Shown here: one piece after another, positions 14,980 to 23,003 of the stretch
How the letters are laid out: each line of letters begins with the position of its first letter
Position numbering within the stretch: position 1 is the stretch's first letter
Assembly: GCA_012031225.1 (NCBI GenBank)
Contig: JAAUTZ010000018.1
Coordinates: forward strand, 1,369-46,688
DNA: 45,320 nucleotides
DNA from: Chloroflexaceae bacterium
GTDB taxonomy: Bacteria; Chloroflexota; Chloroflexia; Chloroflexales; Chloroflexaceae
Direction: 5' to 3'
The notes under the pieces: model-generated
What the model was told of the DNA's origin: nothing
The model's database searches: none
The model's input: the letters and a program-made list of their open reading frames with translations, nothing else
Program-made: the position numbers and the translations under genes

Positions 14980-15438
14980 ATGCCCCAACGCGATGCCCAT
15001 CACGATATTGTCAAACGGGCATTGATCAAGGCTGGCTGGCACATCACTGCCGAACAATACGTGTTGTCATATGACAACGTATATGCGTTTGTTGATCTGG
15101 CTGGCGTACATCGTACTGCTCCTACTTCATCAGCATTGATGGGGTTCCATCGGGAAAATGACAAAATTGCTGTGGAAGTAAAGGAGTTTCGAGGTTCTAT
15201 CGTTCGGAACTTCCAACAAGCTATCGGACAATACATACTCTATCGGTTACTTTTGAGTGATTTTGAGCCAGACAGAGAATTGTATATGGCGGTCACGACT
15301 ACCGTCTACGACAACATTTTTGATCGCCCTATCGGACAACTTGTGTTGCGTGGTGTTCCCATCAATCTTATCGTGGTGGATGCAATGACAGAGGAAATAC
15401 AGCAATGGATCAAACCCACACCTACCGCATCGCCTTGA
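14980..15438 (+). CDS. xisH: XisH family protein (PD-(D/E)XK-like)
   Basis: XisH was named in Anabaena as a factor controlling excision of the fdxN element; family structures have a restriction-endonuclease-like fold. The 152-residue protein has the family N-terminus (MPQRDAHHDIVKRALIKAGW) and a PD-(D/E)XK-style triad: Asp39 in YAFVDLAG, and Glu66 and Lys68 in KIAVEVKEF, followed by FQQAIGQYILYR. The proposed nuclease residues are therefore intact. It sits 8 bases after gcvPA with GAGGGA upstream and overlaps xisI by 34 bases. The sequence is more AT-rich than the gcv genes around it, which suggests transfer. Its real target and role are unknown; no fdxN-type element is visible here. Confidence 0.88.
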   Translation: MPQRDAHHDIVKRALIKAGWHITAEQYVLSYDNVYAFVDLAGVHRTAPTSSALMGFHRENDKIAVEVKEFRGSIVRNFQQAIGQYILYRLLLSDFEPDRELYMAVTTTVYDNIFDRPIGQLVLRGVPINLIVVDAMTEEIQQWIKPTPTASP

Positions 15439-15764
15439 AGCAGGTGCTGGAGCAGTATGCCCAACACCATCCGACCCCGAATAATGGTGCAATCCGAACT
15501 GATCTCATCTGTGATCCAGAACGTGACTGCTACGCACTTATGAGTGTGGGTTGGAATGAACACCGGCGCATCTTTGCACCGATCTTCTATGCCATGTTGC
15601 GGCATGGTCAAATCATCCTTGAACACGATGGATTAGGCTATGGCATATCCGCCGATCTGGTGGCTGCGGGAGTAGCACCTACCGACATTATCTGGGCATG
15701 GGAGCAATCCGATCCACCTGTCAGCTATGCCACCTACCTGAGCGAGCAAGCCGTCATCGTATAA
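15405..15764 (+). CDS. xisI: XisI family protein
   Basis: XisI is the obligate neighbour of XisH. The 119-residue protein has the family pattern: a YRIALKQVLEQYAQ helix at the start, then LICDPERDCYALMSVGWNEHRRI, IILEHDGLGYGISADLVAAGV and a C-terminal YATYLSEQAVIV. It begins inside xisH in another frame with GAGGAAA upstream, so the two are translationally linked. It is followed after 56 bases by gcvPB. The pairing and overlap suggest a two-component unit such as an effector with its partner; a toxin-antitoxin or defence role is only a guess. Confidence 0.88.
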   Translation: MDQTHTYRIALKQVLEQYAQHHPTPNNGAIRTDLICDPERDCYALMSVGWNEHRRIFAPIFYAMLRHGQIILEHDGLGYGISADLVAAGVAPTDIIWAWEQSDPPVSYATYLSEQAVIV

Positions 15765-15820
15765 GCAATGGTATTCGCCCCCGCTGCCGCCGTGCAGCGT
15801 CTATCTAGAAGGTAAACTCA

Positions 15821-17305
15821 ATGTCAGTGTACAACAGTGAACCACCAATTTACGAACTGTCCCGCACCGGCAAGATCGGCGCGAACCTGCCCGCGCTCGA
15901 TGTGCCCGCCGCCGCCCTGCCGCCGCACCTGCTGCGCGAGGATGAGCTGGCCGGCTTCCCCGAACTGAGCGAAACCGAAGTGATCCGCCACTTCACACGG
16001 ATCAGCCAGCGCAACGTCTGCATTGATACGGTGATGTATCCGCTTGGCTCCTGCACGATGAAGTACAACCCCAAGCTGCACGAAGAAGCCGCCCGCTTGC
16101 CCGGCTTTGCCGCCGCCCACCCCATGCAGGATCAGAGCCTGTCGCAGGGCGCACTCGCGCTGATGTATCAGTTGCAGCACTATCTGGGCGAGATCAGCGG
16201 CTTCGATGCCGTCTCGCTTCAGCCAGCGGCAGGGGCACAAGGCGAATTCGCAGGCATTCTGGTATTTCGCGCCTACCACCTCAGTCGCGGCGATGTAGAC
16301 CGCACCGAAGTGCTCGTGCCAGATGCAGCCCACGGCACAAACCCAGCCACCGCCGCCATGTCTGGCTTCAAGGTGATTGAGGTCAAGAGCGATGCGCGGG
16401 GCAACGTAGATATGGACGACCTGAAGAGCAAGCTCTCGCCGCGCACCGTCGGCATGATGCTGACCAACCCGAACACGGTGGGGCTATTCGAGGAGCAGAT
16501 CGTCGAAGTCTCGCGGCTCGTGCATGCAGCGGGCGGCTTGATGTACGGCGATGGAGCCAACTTCAACGCCATTCTCGGCATTGCCAAGCCGGGCCAAGTC
16601 GGCTTCGACTTTATGCACTACAACCTGCACAAAACCTTCACCACCCCGCACGGCGGCGGTGGCCCCGGTAGCGGCGCAGTCGGCTGCACGGCCGCCCTTG
16701 CGCCGTTCCTGCCCGGACCCATCGTGCGCGAGGCTGAGCAAGCCGGTACGTATGAGCTGTTTATGCCCGAACAGAGCATCGGGCGGCTGAAGACGTTTCA
16801 GGGCAACTTCGGCATGCTCGTGCGGGCGTGGACGTACATTCGCACGCTCGGCGAGTATGGCTTGCGCGAAGTCTCCGAGACGGCGGTGCTCAATGCCAAC
16901 TACGTCCGGACCCAACTGCAAGACCTCTACCCAGTGGCAATTGACCGGATCTGCATGCACGAGGCGGTACTGCGCGGGCAGATTGCCGGAGCGCAGGGTA
17001 TCCGCACACTCGATATTGCCAAGCGGCTGATTGACTTCGGCATCCACCCCCCAACGGTCTACTTCCCCTTGATCGTGCCTGAAGCCCTGATGATCGAGCC
17101 AACCGAAACGGAGAGCAAAGTCAACATGGATCGTTTCATTGCGGTGATGCGCCAGATCGCTAGTGAAGCCGTCGAAACGCCCGCCGTGCTACACAATGCG
17201 CCCACCAACGCCCCAGTCCGGCGGCTCGATGAGGTGCGTGCCGCTCGCAAGCCGATCCTGCGCTACAACGCCGAGAAGTTCGCCGAGCTACGGCGCGGCG
17301 AGTAG
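15821..17305 (+). CDS. gcvPB: Glycine dehydrogenase (decarboxylating) subunit 2
   Basis: This is the C-terminal, PLP-binding half of the split P protein (494 residues). The PLP lysine is Lys271 in MHYNLHKTFTTPHGGGG, followed by the glycine-rich GGGPGSGAVG. YPLGSCTMKYNPK near residue 70 and LMIEPTETESK near 425 are family signatures. AGAAGGTAAA precedes the ATG. The gene closes the gcv cluster; the L protein (dihydrolipoyl dehydrogenase) is not in the window. Confidence 0.96.
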   Translation: MSVYNSEPPIYELSRTGKIGANLPALDVPAAALPPHLLREDELAGFPELSETEVIRHFTRISQRNVCIDTVMYPLGSCTMKYNPKLHEEAARLPGFAAAHPMQDQSLSQGALALMYQLQHYLGEISGFDAVSLQPAAGAQGEFAGILVFRAYHLSRGDVDRTEVLVPDAAHGTNPATAAMSGFKVIEVKSDARGNVDMDDLKSKLSPRTVGMMLTNPNTVGLFEEQIVEVSRLVHAAGGLMYGDGANFNAILGIAKPGQVGFDFMHYNLHKTFTTPHGGGGPGSGAVGCTAALAPFLPGPIVREAEQAGTYELFMPEQSIGRLKTFQGNFGMLVRAWTYIRTLGEYGLREVSETAVLNANYVRTQLQDLYPVAIDRICMHEAVLRGQIAGAQGIRTLDIAKRLIDFGIHPPTVYFPLIVPEALMIEPTETESKVNMDRFIAVMRQIASEAVETPAVLHNAPTNAPVRRLDEVRAARKPILRYNAEKFAELRRGE

Positions 17306-17347
17306 CCCAACCCATCTCGCGCCGAGCATAGCCCTGAATGTTCCCTG

Positions 17348-17382
17348 AAGCAAGAGGCGTGCCAGTGGCACGTCTCTCGCTT
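17348..17382 (+). terminator. Hairpin after gcvPB
   Basis: Two 16-base arms with one mismatch and one G-U pair surround a 3-base loop (AGT), 42 bases after the gcvPB stop. It has no T-run. It probably ends the gcv transcript. Confidence 0.5.
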
Positions 17383-17449
17383 GGCCCGGCAGAGCGCGAG
17401 CAACCCCCTAGCTCCAGTGCGCCAGCCAGCCCAACGATACATAAGATAA

Positions 17450-17478
17450 TTGACAGCCTCTCCGCAAATCATTACAAT
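17450..17478 (+). promoter_or_regulatory. Near-consensus sigma-70-type promoter
   Basis: TTGACA (17450-17455), a 17-base spacer and TACAAT (17473-17478). It would drive the MBL hydrolase gene with a leader of roughly 290 bases, or an unrecognised small RNA. Confidence 0.65.
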
Positions 17479-17774
17479 AAGAATGTCTTAGTTTTGTTGT
17501 CGTGCAAACTTTTGTTCATTGAGCTACACACCCTCATACATATACCCAGACTAGCCCATTCAATGTCCTTCTACGCTACACAAAATCACGCCCCGCCTTG
17601 CGTTCTGGAAAATGATCCGCACGCCACTTGCATCACGCTGGCGGCGAAATTGGCTAACTTATTCAGTTCGGTGTACAATGCACTGTACGCTAAATGGTAG
17701 GCCATATGGATGCAACCGGGTAGCGACCCTGCGACCTGACCCTATGAACCGATTGTGCAAGGAGAACGTGTACG

Positions 17775-18686
17775 ATGGAGGCTGATCAGTTCACTGTCCG
17801 TTTTTGGGGCACACGCGGAAGCTACCCCGTCCCCGGCGCACATACGCTACGCTATGGCGGGAATACGACATGCGTTGAGGTGCAGATTGGGCGGCATACC
17901 TTAATCATTGATGCGGGCACAGGCATCATCAATCTCGGCTACGATCTGTTGCGGCGTTCGCGTGAGAATGGCGGCACGCCCATCAGTGCCACCATCCTGC
18001 TCACGCATATGCACCACGACCACACGCAGGGCTTCCCGTTCTTCCCGCCTGCGTTTCAAGGCACAAGCACCCTGCATATTCTGGGCCCCCGCACCTTCGA
18101 TGAAGAACTCGAAGACTCACTCAACCACGCCGTCTTGCCGCCGAGCCATCCGGTGAGCTTGACCGAGATGCCGTCCTTCAAAGTCGTGCGGAGCCTCCAC
18201 GAAACCGAGATGGTTACGATTGACCACGAGCGCGGCAGCCTGCAAATCCACAATATTTACCATAGCCACATCCCGTATTCGCCAGAAACAGTGCGCGTGA
18301 TGATCCACCGCAGCCACGCCCACCCGCGCAATGGCGTGTACGTCTATCGGATCGAGTGGCATGGCAAGTCAATCGTCTTTGCGAGTGATACCGAAGGCTA
18401 CGCCGAAACAGATCGGCGGCTGGTCAAGTTTGCCAAAGATACCAATCTGCTGATCCATGACTGCCAATACACCCAAGAGGACTACATCGCTGGGCGGCAG
18501 GGCTGGGGCCATAGCACGCCCGAAATGGCCTGCTCTGTAGCCCGCCTTGCGAATGCCCGCCAGCTCGTGCTGGTGCATCACGAGCCGCGCTACAGCGATG
18601 ATGAGATTGCCCAGCTTGAATGCCACGCCCAGAGCCTGTTTAGCAATACGGTTGCCGCCTACGAAGGGTTGGAAATTGTCCTCTGA
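17775..18686 (+). CDS. MBL-fold metal-dependent hydrolase
   Basis: This is a metallo-beta-lactamase-fold protein of 303 residues, probably cytoplasmic, closest in style to the RNase Z/PhnP-like branch. It has TVRFWGTRGSYPVPG at the start, the metal motif THMHHDH (His78, His80, Asp82, His83), a later FASDTEG aspartate and a C-terminal LVLVHHEPRYSDDE. The substrate is not indicated; phosphodiesterase activity is typical of the group. AAGGAGA precedes the ATG. The acyltransferase gene overlaps its 3' end. Confidence 0.85.
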   Translation: MEADQFTVRFWGTRGSYPVPGAHTLRYGGNTTCVEVQIGRHTLIIDAGTGIINLGYDLLRRSRENGGTPISATILLTHMHHDHTQGFPFFPPAFQGTSTLHILGPRTFDEELEDSLNHAVLPPSHPVSLTEMPSFKVVRSLHETEMVTIDHERGSLQIHNIYHSHIPYSPETVRVMIHRSHAHPRNGVYVYRIEWHGKSIVFASDTEGYAETDRRLVKFAKDTNLLIHDCQYTQEDYIAGRQGWGHSTPEMACSVARLANARQLVLVHHEPRYSDDEIAQLECHAQSLFSNTVAAYEGLEIVL

Positions 18687-19284
18687 CGCACACCTTGCCC
18701 AGCCCGCTGCCCCGCCTCCTGTCGCCTCGCCTGCACTCGGCAGCACCGCCACCCGCAAAGCCCGCCTGCGCTCATATCCCCCCGCAGGCATCCACAACTC
18801 GCTCTACCACTTCCCCAAAGTTACCGGCGGCTACCTGCGTGTGATCCGCAATTCGCTGCTGATTATCATTGCCCGCTACGCCCCCTTCTTCTGGCTCAAG
18901 ACGCTGATCTACCGGGCGTTGGGCATGCGCGTCGGCAAGCACACCGCCATCGGCTTTATGGTGATGATGGATATTTTCTTCCCGCAAGATATTACGATTG
19001 GCGCTGATACCTTGATTGGCTACAACTCGGTGATCTTATGCCACGAATTTATGCGCCACGAGTGGCGGCGGGGGCCGGTCGTGATTGGGCGCGACGTGAC
19101 GATTGGCGCAAATACGACGATCCTCGCTGGCGTGGTGATTGGTGATGGCGCAACGATCTCGGCCATGAGCCTTGTCAACCGCGATGTGCCGCCCGGCGCG
19201 TTTGTCGGCGGCGTGCCGATCCGGTTGCTTGCCCCACCATCAGCCCCCGCGAGCCGCACGAATGATGCGCACGAAGCCGAGTGA
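18676..19284 (+). CDS. Left-handed beta-helix acyltransferase
   Basis: The 202-residue protein has hexapeptide repeats typical of trimeric acetyl- and acyltransferases (ITIGADTLIGYNSVI, VVIGRDVTIGANTTILAGVV, IGDGATISAMSLV), with an ending GAFVGGVPIRLL seen in WcaF/maltose-acetyltransferase-like enzymes. An N-terminal hydrophobic stretch (LLIIIARYAPFFWLKTLIY) could tether it to the membrane. A TTG start at 18676, overlapping the MBL gene by 11 bases, is chosen because AAGGG lies 7 bases before it; upstream ATGs in frame lie deep inside the MBL gene. The usual catalytic His may be in CHEFMRHEW. The acceptor, perhaps a sugar or lipid, is unknown. Confidence 0.75.
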   Translation: MSSDAHLAQPAAPPPVASPALGSTATRKARLRSYPPAGIHNSLYHFPKVTGGYLRVIRNSLLIIIARYAPFFWLKTLIYRALGMRVGKHTAIGFMVMMDIFFPQDITIGADTLIGYNSVILCHEFMRHEWRRGPVVIGRDVTIGANTTILAGVVIGDGATISAMSLVNRDVPPGAFVGGVPIRLLAPPSAPASRTNDAHEAE

Positions 19285-19295
19285 GGAGCTACCTG

Positions 19296-19958
19296 ATGCT
19301 GTCCTACCGTACTTTTGAAACCACCTTCTACCTGACGCTGAAAGCCGTGATCGAACGTCCGCTGCTCTTCTGGGCGGTGATTATCGCCAACCTGATTGGC
19401 GCAGTCGGCGGCGGCATCTATTGGTATGGGCCGATGCTGGTGGAAACGCCGTTCCTGTTTCTCCCCTTCGTGCCCGATTGCCCGCTCGCGGCGTTGCTGT
19501 TTGCGCTGGCCCTTGTTGCCATCCGCTTCAACCGCCCGTGGTATCTGTTCTACACCTTCACGGCGTTCGCGTGCATGAAATATGGGCTATGGACGGTTGG
19601 CTACTGGATGCGTGATTGGAGCGCAGGCGGGCCCGTTGATCCGATTAGCCTGATGCTGTTTGTCAGCCACATCGGGCTATTTGTGCAGGGCATGCTGCTG
19701 ATCCCATATGCCACCCGCACAGGCTTGATTGGACGAGCGGGCGTGTTCCTGTGGTATGCGCTCTCGGTCTATGTAGATTACGGCTGGCGGTATCACCCAC
19801 CCCTCGGACCGCACGTCACGCAGAGCTACGCCATGTGGATGGCGATAGGCTGGACAGCCCTACTCGGCACAGGCTTGCTGCTGCTCCCGCGCCGCACAGC
19901 CAGCCCCGCCCGCGCCGCGAGTGGCGGGCCCAGCGAACGCTCGAACGCTACCAGCTAG
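19296..19958 (+). CDS. DUF1405 family membrane protein
   Basis: This is a 220-residue integral membrane protein with six hydrophobic helices and the DUF1405 (YpjA-like) signatures YWYGPMLVETP, FVPDCPLAALLFALAL and YVDYGWRYHPPLGPHV. No biochemical role is known for the family. The start MLSYRT is chosen because GAGGAG lies 7 bases upstream; a GTG 5 codons earlier is weaker. It overlaps no upstream gene but follows the acyltransferase within 11 bases, as the last gene of a three-gene unit. Its TAG stop shares the CTAG with the stop of the convergent FAH gene. Confidence 0.85.
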   Translation: MLSYRTFETTFYLTLKAVIERPLLFWAVIIANLIGAVGGGIYWYGPMLVETPFLFLPFVPDCPLAALLFALALVAIRFNRPWYLFYTFTAFACMKYGLWTVGYWMRDWSAGGPVDPISLMLFVSHIGLFVQGMLLIPYATRTGLIGRAGVFLWYALSVYVDYGWRYHPPLGPHVTQSYAMWMAIGWTALLGTGLLLLPRRTASPARAASGGPSERSNATS

Positions 19959-20824
19959 CCGACGGTATTCCGTAGCACCCCAATCTGCCCAATCTCGGCT
20001 TCCAGCACATCGCCCGCCTGCAACCAGCGCGGCGGCTGCATGCCCATGCCCACCCCGCTCGGCGTGCCCGTCGAGATGATGTCGCCCGGCTCAACCACCC
20101 CGCCCTGCGCCAGCGTCGCAATGATCTGGGAGATCGTGAAGATCATATCAGCGGTAGTTGAGTCTTGCATTGTGGCTCCATTCAGGCGCAGCTGCAAGCG
20201 CAGCGCGTGCGGATCGGGAATCTCATCCGCCGTCACAATCCACGGCCCCATCGGGGCAGAACCGTTCAGGCTCTTGCTGCGGTAGAACTGCTGATGGCGC
20301 GTCTGGAGATCGCGGGCTGAGATGTCATTCAGCACCGTATAGCCAAACACATAGTCCATCGCCTGCGCCGGATCCACCGCGCTGCCGGGCGTGCCAATGA
20401 TAAACGCCAGCTCCACCTCCCAATCCAGCTGCTCGGTCACCCCGCTATGCACCGGAATGATGGCATTGGGATGATTGACGCTGCTCACCGACTTGGTGAA
20501 AAAGACGGGATGTTCGGGCAATACTTCGGGGCGACCCCGGGCCCGCGCCGACTCGTAGGCGTGGGCCGCATAGTTCAGCCCCAAGCAGATGATATTCTTG
20601 CGCGGGCGCGGGATCGGTGCAAGCAACGTCACATCGCGCAAGGCATACTGCGGAGCCGTCGGCAGAGCGGCCCGCACCTGATCCAGTGCGGCGGCTCCAC
20701 CATCAATCAGCGTCAACATATCCGGCACCACCGCCGCGAGATCGTGCAGGCGCGTGCCCGTCGCATCTACCACCCCCACCCGGGCCAGCGGATCGCCGGG
20801 GGCACTAAAGGTTGCCAACTTCAT
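19955..20824 (-). CDS. Fumarylacetoacetate hydrolase family protein
   Basis: This 289-residue enzyme of the FAH superfamily acts on acylpyruvate-like or 2-hydroxyhepta-2,4-diene-dioate-like substrates with a divalent metal. It shows the N-terminal cap, then IICLGLNYAAHAYES, the metal site DWEVELAFIIG (the conserved E-x-E), YTVLNDISARDLQ, the SKSLNGSAPMGPWIV segment and ISTGTPSGVGMGM. The start MKLATF has GGAAAG upstream; the in-frame extension of 13 codons is rejected. The gene ends tail-to-tail with the DUF1405 gene by a 4-base overlap. The exact substrate cannot be told. Confidence 0.88.
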   Translation of the reverse strand: MKLATFSAPGDPLARVGVVDATGTRLHDLAAVVPDMLTLIDGGAAALDQVRAALPTAPQYALRDVTLLAPIPRPRKNIICLGLNYAAHAYESARARGRPEVLPEHPVFFTKSVSSVNHPNAIIPVHSGVTEQLDWEVELAFIIGTPGSAVDPAQAMDYVFGYTVLNDISARDLQTRHQQFYRSKSLNGSAPMGPWIVTADEIPDPHALRLQLRLNGATMQDSTTADMIFTISQIIATLAQGGVVEPGDIISTGTPSGVGMGMQPPRWLQAGDVLEAEIGQIGVLRNTVG

Positions 20825-20857
20825 TGCTTTCCATCCTTTCATGTATGGGCGTTCAAG

Positions 20858-20892
20858 CTGCACCGCAGGGTGCAGGCTACGCGCCTATTATA
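20858..20892 (-). promoter_or_regulatory. FAH gene promoter box and leader hairpin
   Basis: On the minus strand TATAAT (20887-20892) lies 63 bases before the FAH start. Downstream of it the leader can form a 7-bp hairpin (CTGCACC with GGTGCAG, 20858-20875). No clear -35 box is seen. Confidence 0.4.
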
Positions 20893-20931
20893 CCGCGTGC
20901 GTGGGGCCGGCGGCGGCGACAGCAAGCCCCC

Positions 20932-22602
20932 CTACCGCCCGCCAAGCTGCTCGATCAACAGCGCATCTATCAGCTGCTCAAGCGGGGCCCGATCATCGCG
21001 GAAGGGCGGCGGATCCGCCGCCTGCGGCACAAATTCACGCACTGGCTGCGCCCCCGCGAAGAGGGCCCACTGCAACACCTGCACCAGCGTCGGGTCGCTA
21101 AGCTGGGCGGCATGCGTGGCAAGGTGTGCCGCCCCATCGCCGACTGGGACGGGCACACCCACCACCAATACATTCACTGCGCCGCGGGCGCGGTGCGTGT
21201 CAATCAAGAAGACCTGCGGAAACACCGCCCGCATACTGGTTGCCACCGCTCGCACCAGCCGTTCATCGCCGTTGGGCGCACGCGCTGCATTCACCACCAC
21301 CACCCCATCTGGGGCGAGATGGGTACGTAGCTCCGCGAAAAACTCAACCGTTGTCAGGTGGAAGGGGATATACGGCTGCTGGTAAGCATCCACGCCGATC
21401 AAGTCATAGCCGCGTGGATCGTGTGGCTGAGTGGCAAGCCACGCCCGTGCATCGGCGGCGTGGACGTGATAGTTGGGGGCGGTGCGCTGGTCGGCATCCA
21501 GATCAAAGTAGGCCCGGCTGATCGCAATGATCGCCGGATCCAGCTCGACGGCATCAAGGTGCAGCCCCGTGCCATAGACGGCGAGCAGTTGCTTGGGCAC
21601 CGTGCCTGCCGCCGATCCTAGAATCGCCACGCGCTGGATGCTCTGCGGCGTGCGGTGGGCCTGCACAAATGGCGCAATCATGAAGTAGTCCCACGGCCCC
21701 CCACCGGTCAGCAAATCCGCCGGATCGCCGCGCTCGCGGTAGCGCAAGCGGTAGGTCGAGTGCAGCGCAAAGCCCTCATTGAGAAGTAGGTGGAGGCGGG
21801 GATCAATGCCATCGGCATCGAAGCCGCGCTGCTCCACGACTTGGATGTAGTTGTAGGCCGACTCAGCCTCTGCCACCAGCACACACTCAAGGCAGGCAGC
21901 GGGCGCAATTGGGGCAGGTGTATTCAGGGCATAGCCACCTAGCCCACCCACCAACACGATCAGGGGGAGCGTAAACCATTCGCGCCCGCCGAGCGTGGCA
22001 AGCACGAGCAACCCAAGCGCAAACAAGTAGAAGCTGGCCGTTGTGCCGATGTTCGGGATCAGCCAGAAGGCGGTCAGCAGAGTTCCTAGCAATGCGCCAA
22101 TGGTAGATACGGCGGAGAGCGCGCCGACCACCCGTCCCGCCGCCTGCACCCCCGCCGCGTTGTGGTGCAAGTGCAAGCGCACCGCCAGTGGGCTGACTGC
22201 GGCAAGGAGCGTGACCGGCACCGCAAAGAGCAAAACGGCTCCGCCCAGCGCGGCAAGGAAGGTCCCCGCCGCCACATCGAGCAGGGCAAGGCGGGCTGTG
22301 CGGAGGATAGGCCGCGCCACAAGCGGGATCAGCGCACACGCTAGCCCCGCCCACGCCAGCAGCCGATAGAGCTGCACAAGGCGGGGATCGTGATCGGCAA
22401 GGCGACCACCGAGCCAATAGCCTGCCGCCAGAAACAGCAGCGTGCTACTGATGATGATCGCCCAGATCGGTTGGGCTGTGCCGAAATACGGAGCCAGCAA
22501 GCGCGGCATCAGCATTTCGATGCCGAGCATGGCCACGCCCGCCGCAAACACCACTGCGGGCAATTCGGTGCGTTGCGGCAGGCGCGGCGGCACGGCGGGC
22601 AT
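20932..22602 (-). CDS. Membrane-fused spermidine-synthase-like protein
   Basis: The 556-residue protein has about seven to nine N-terminal membrane helices resembling an MFS half (FAAGVAMLGIEMLMPRLLAPY at the start), then a periplasmic or linker segment, then a C-terminal SpeE-like methyltransferase-fold domain from about residue 330. There motif I reads ILGSAAGTVPK instead of GGGDG, the ribose-binding acid is in VELDPAII, and DLIGVDAYQQPYIPFHL holds the catalytic-type aspartate. Such membrane-fused aminopropyltransferase-like proteins are common in Chloroflexota; their product is not established. The ATG at 22602 is 13 bases after the YggT stop with no clear ribosome site, so translation is probably coupled to YggT. 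Confidence 0.78.
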   Translation of the reverse strand: MPAVPPRLPQRTELPAVVFAAGVAMLGIEMLMPRLLAPYFGTAQPIWAIIISSTLLFLAAGYWLGGRLADHDPRLVQLYRLLAWAGLACALIPLVARPILRTARLALLDVAAGTFLAALGGAVLLFAVPVTLLAAVSPLAVRLHLHHNAAGVQAAGRVVGALSAVSTIGALLGTLLTAFWLIPNIGTTASFYLFALGLLVLATLGGREWFTLPLIVLVGGLGGYALNTPAPIAPAACLECVLVAEAESAYNYIQVVEQRGFDADGIDPRLHLLLNEGFALHSTYRLRYRERGDPADLLTGGGPWDYFMIAPFVQAHRTPQSIQRVAILGSAAGTVPKQLLAVYGTGLHLDAVELDPAIIAISRAYFDLDADQRTAPNYHVHAADARAWLATQPHDPRGYDLIGVDAYQQPYIPFHLTTVEFFAELRTHLAPDGVVVVNAARAPNGDERLVRAVATSMRAVFPQVFLIDTHRARGAVNVLVVGVPVPVGDGAAHLATHAAQLSDPTLVQVLQWALFAGAQPVREFVPQAADPPPFRDDRAPLEQLIDALLIEQLGGR

Positions 22603-22615
22603 GCGCGGGCGTGGG

Positions 22616-22873
22616 CTAGCGCAGGGCGGAGAGGAGCGCGTTGCCCACCACTTGCAGCAAGACCATGGCCACGATGGGCGAGAAATCAAACATACCGACG
22701 GTTGGCAGGACGCTACGGATCGGGCGCAAAATCGGCTCGGTCATCTCGCCCAGAATTTGGGTCACACGCATGCCGCCCTGTGGGTCAATCCACGAGAGCA
22801 GCACGCGCCCCAAGATGGCAAACGACAGGGCCTGAAACAGCAGGCTGATAAAGGTGTAAATAAAGCCATTCAT
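22616..22873 (-). CDS. YggT family membrane protein
   Basis: This 85-residue protein has two membrane helices separated by the family motif LLSWIDPQGGMRVTQILGEMTEPILRP... (the conserved W-P and P-x-L-x-P-x-R pattern). YggT proteins are linked to osmotic stress, cell division or chloroplast nucleoid organisation, but their biochemistry is unknown. GAAAGAAGG lies upstream of the ATG. It is followed closely by the spermidine-synthase-like gene. Confidence 0.88.
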   Translation of the reverse strand: MNGFIYTFISLLFQALSFAILGRVLLSWIDPQGGMRVTQILGEMTEPILRPIRSVLPTVGMFDFSPIVAMVLLQVVGNALLSALR

Positions 22874-22909
22874 ACAAGTACCTGTACCTTCTTTCGTGGT
22901 AAATAACCG

Positions 22910-22935
22910 TAAGGGTCTTAAAAGTCTTAAGGGTC
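22910..22935. repeat. 8-bp direct repeat upstream of yggT
   Basis: TAAGGGTC occurs twice, 18 bases apart start to start, in the 130-base gap between hisD and yggT. The spacing puts the two copies roughly on one face of the helix pair of turns, as for a direct-repeat binding site. A role is not shown. Confidence 0.35.
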
Positions 22936-23003
22936 ACGGGCATGGGCTGATGTGCCGCATGATGCCTGCACATGCTCCAAACGGCATCTCTCTGTAGTAT
23001 ACC

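Larger units (their letters stand above)
17306..17774 (+). other. Gene-free stretch with terminator and promoter
   Basis: This 469-base gap holds the gcv hairpin, a near-consensus promoter and then about 295 bases of leader before the MBL gene. The second half is AT-richer than the surroundings. A further box TACAAT at 17675-17680 lies in a short inverted repeat (GTACA and TGTAC). A 120-codon open frame crossing all of this (17338-17700) has no family resemblance or ribosome site and is not called. Confidence 0.6.

Noticed and set aside
14972-15820. Target-site duplication around the xisHI cassette
   Set aside because: I compared the bases after gcvPA with those after xisI and saw no clear direct repeat, so the insertion mechanism stays open.
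17338-17700. Open frame of 120 codons in the gap after gcvPB
   Set aside because: It crosses the gcv hairpin and the consensus promoter, has no ribosome site and shows low-complexity, non-protein-like composition.
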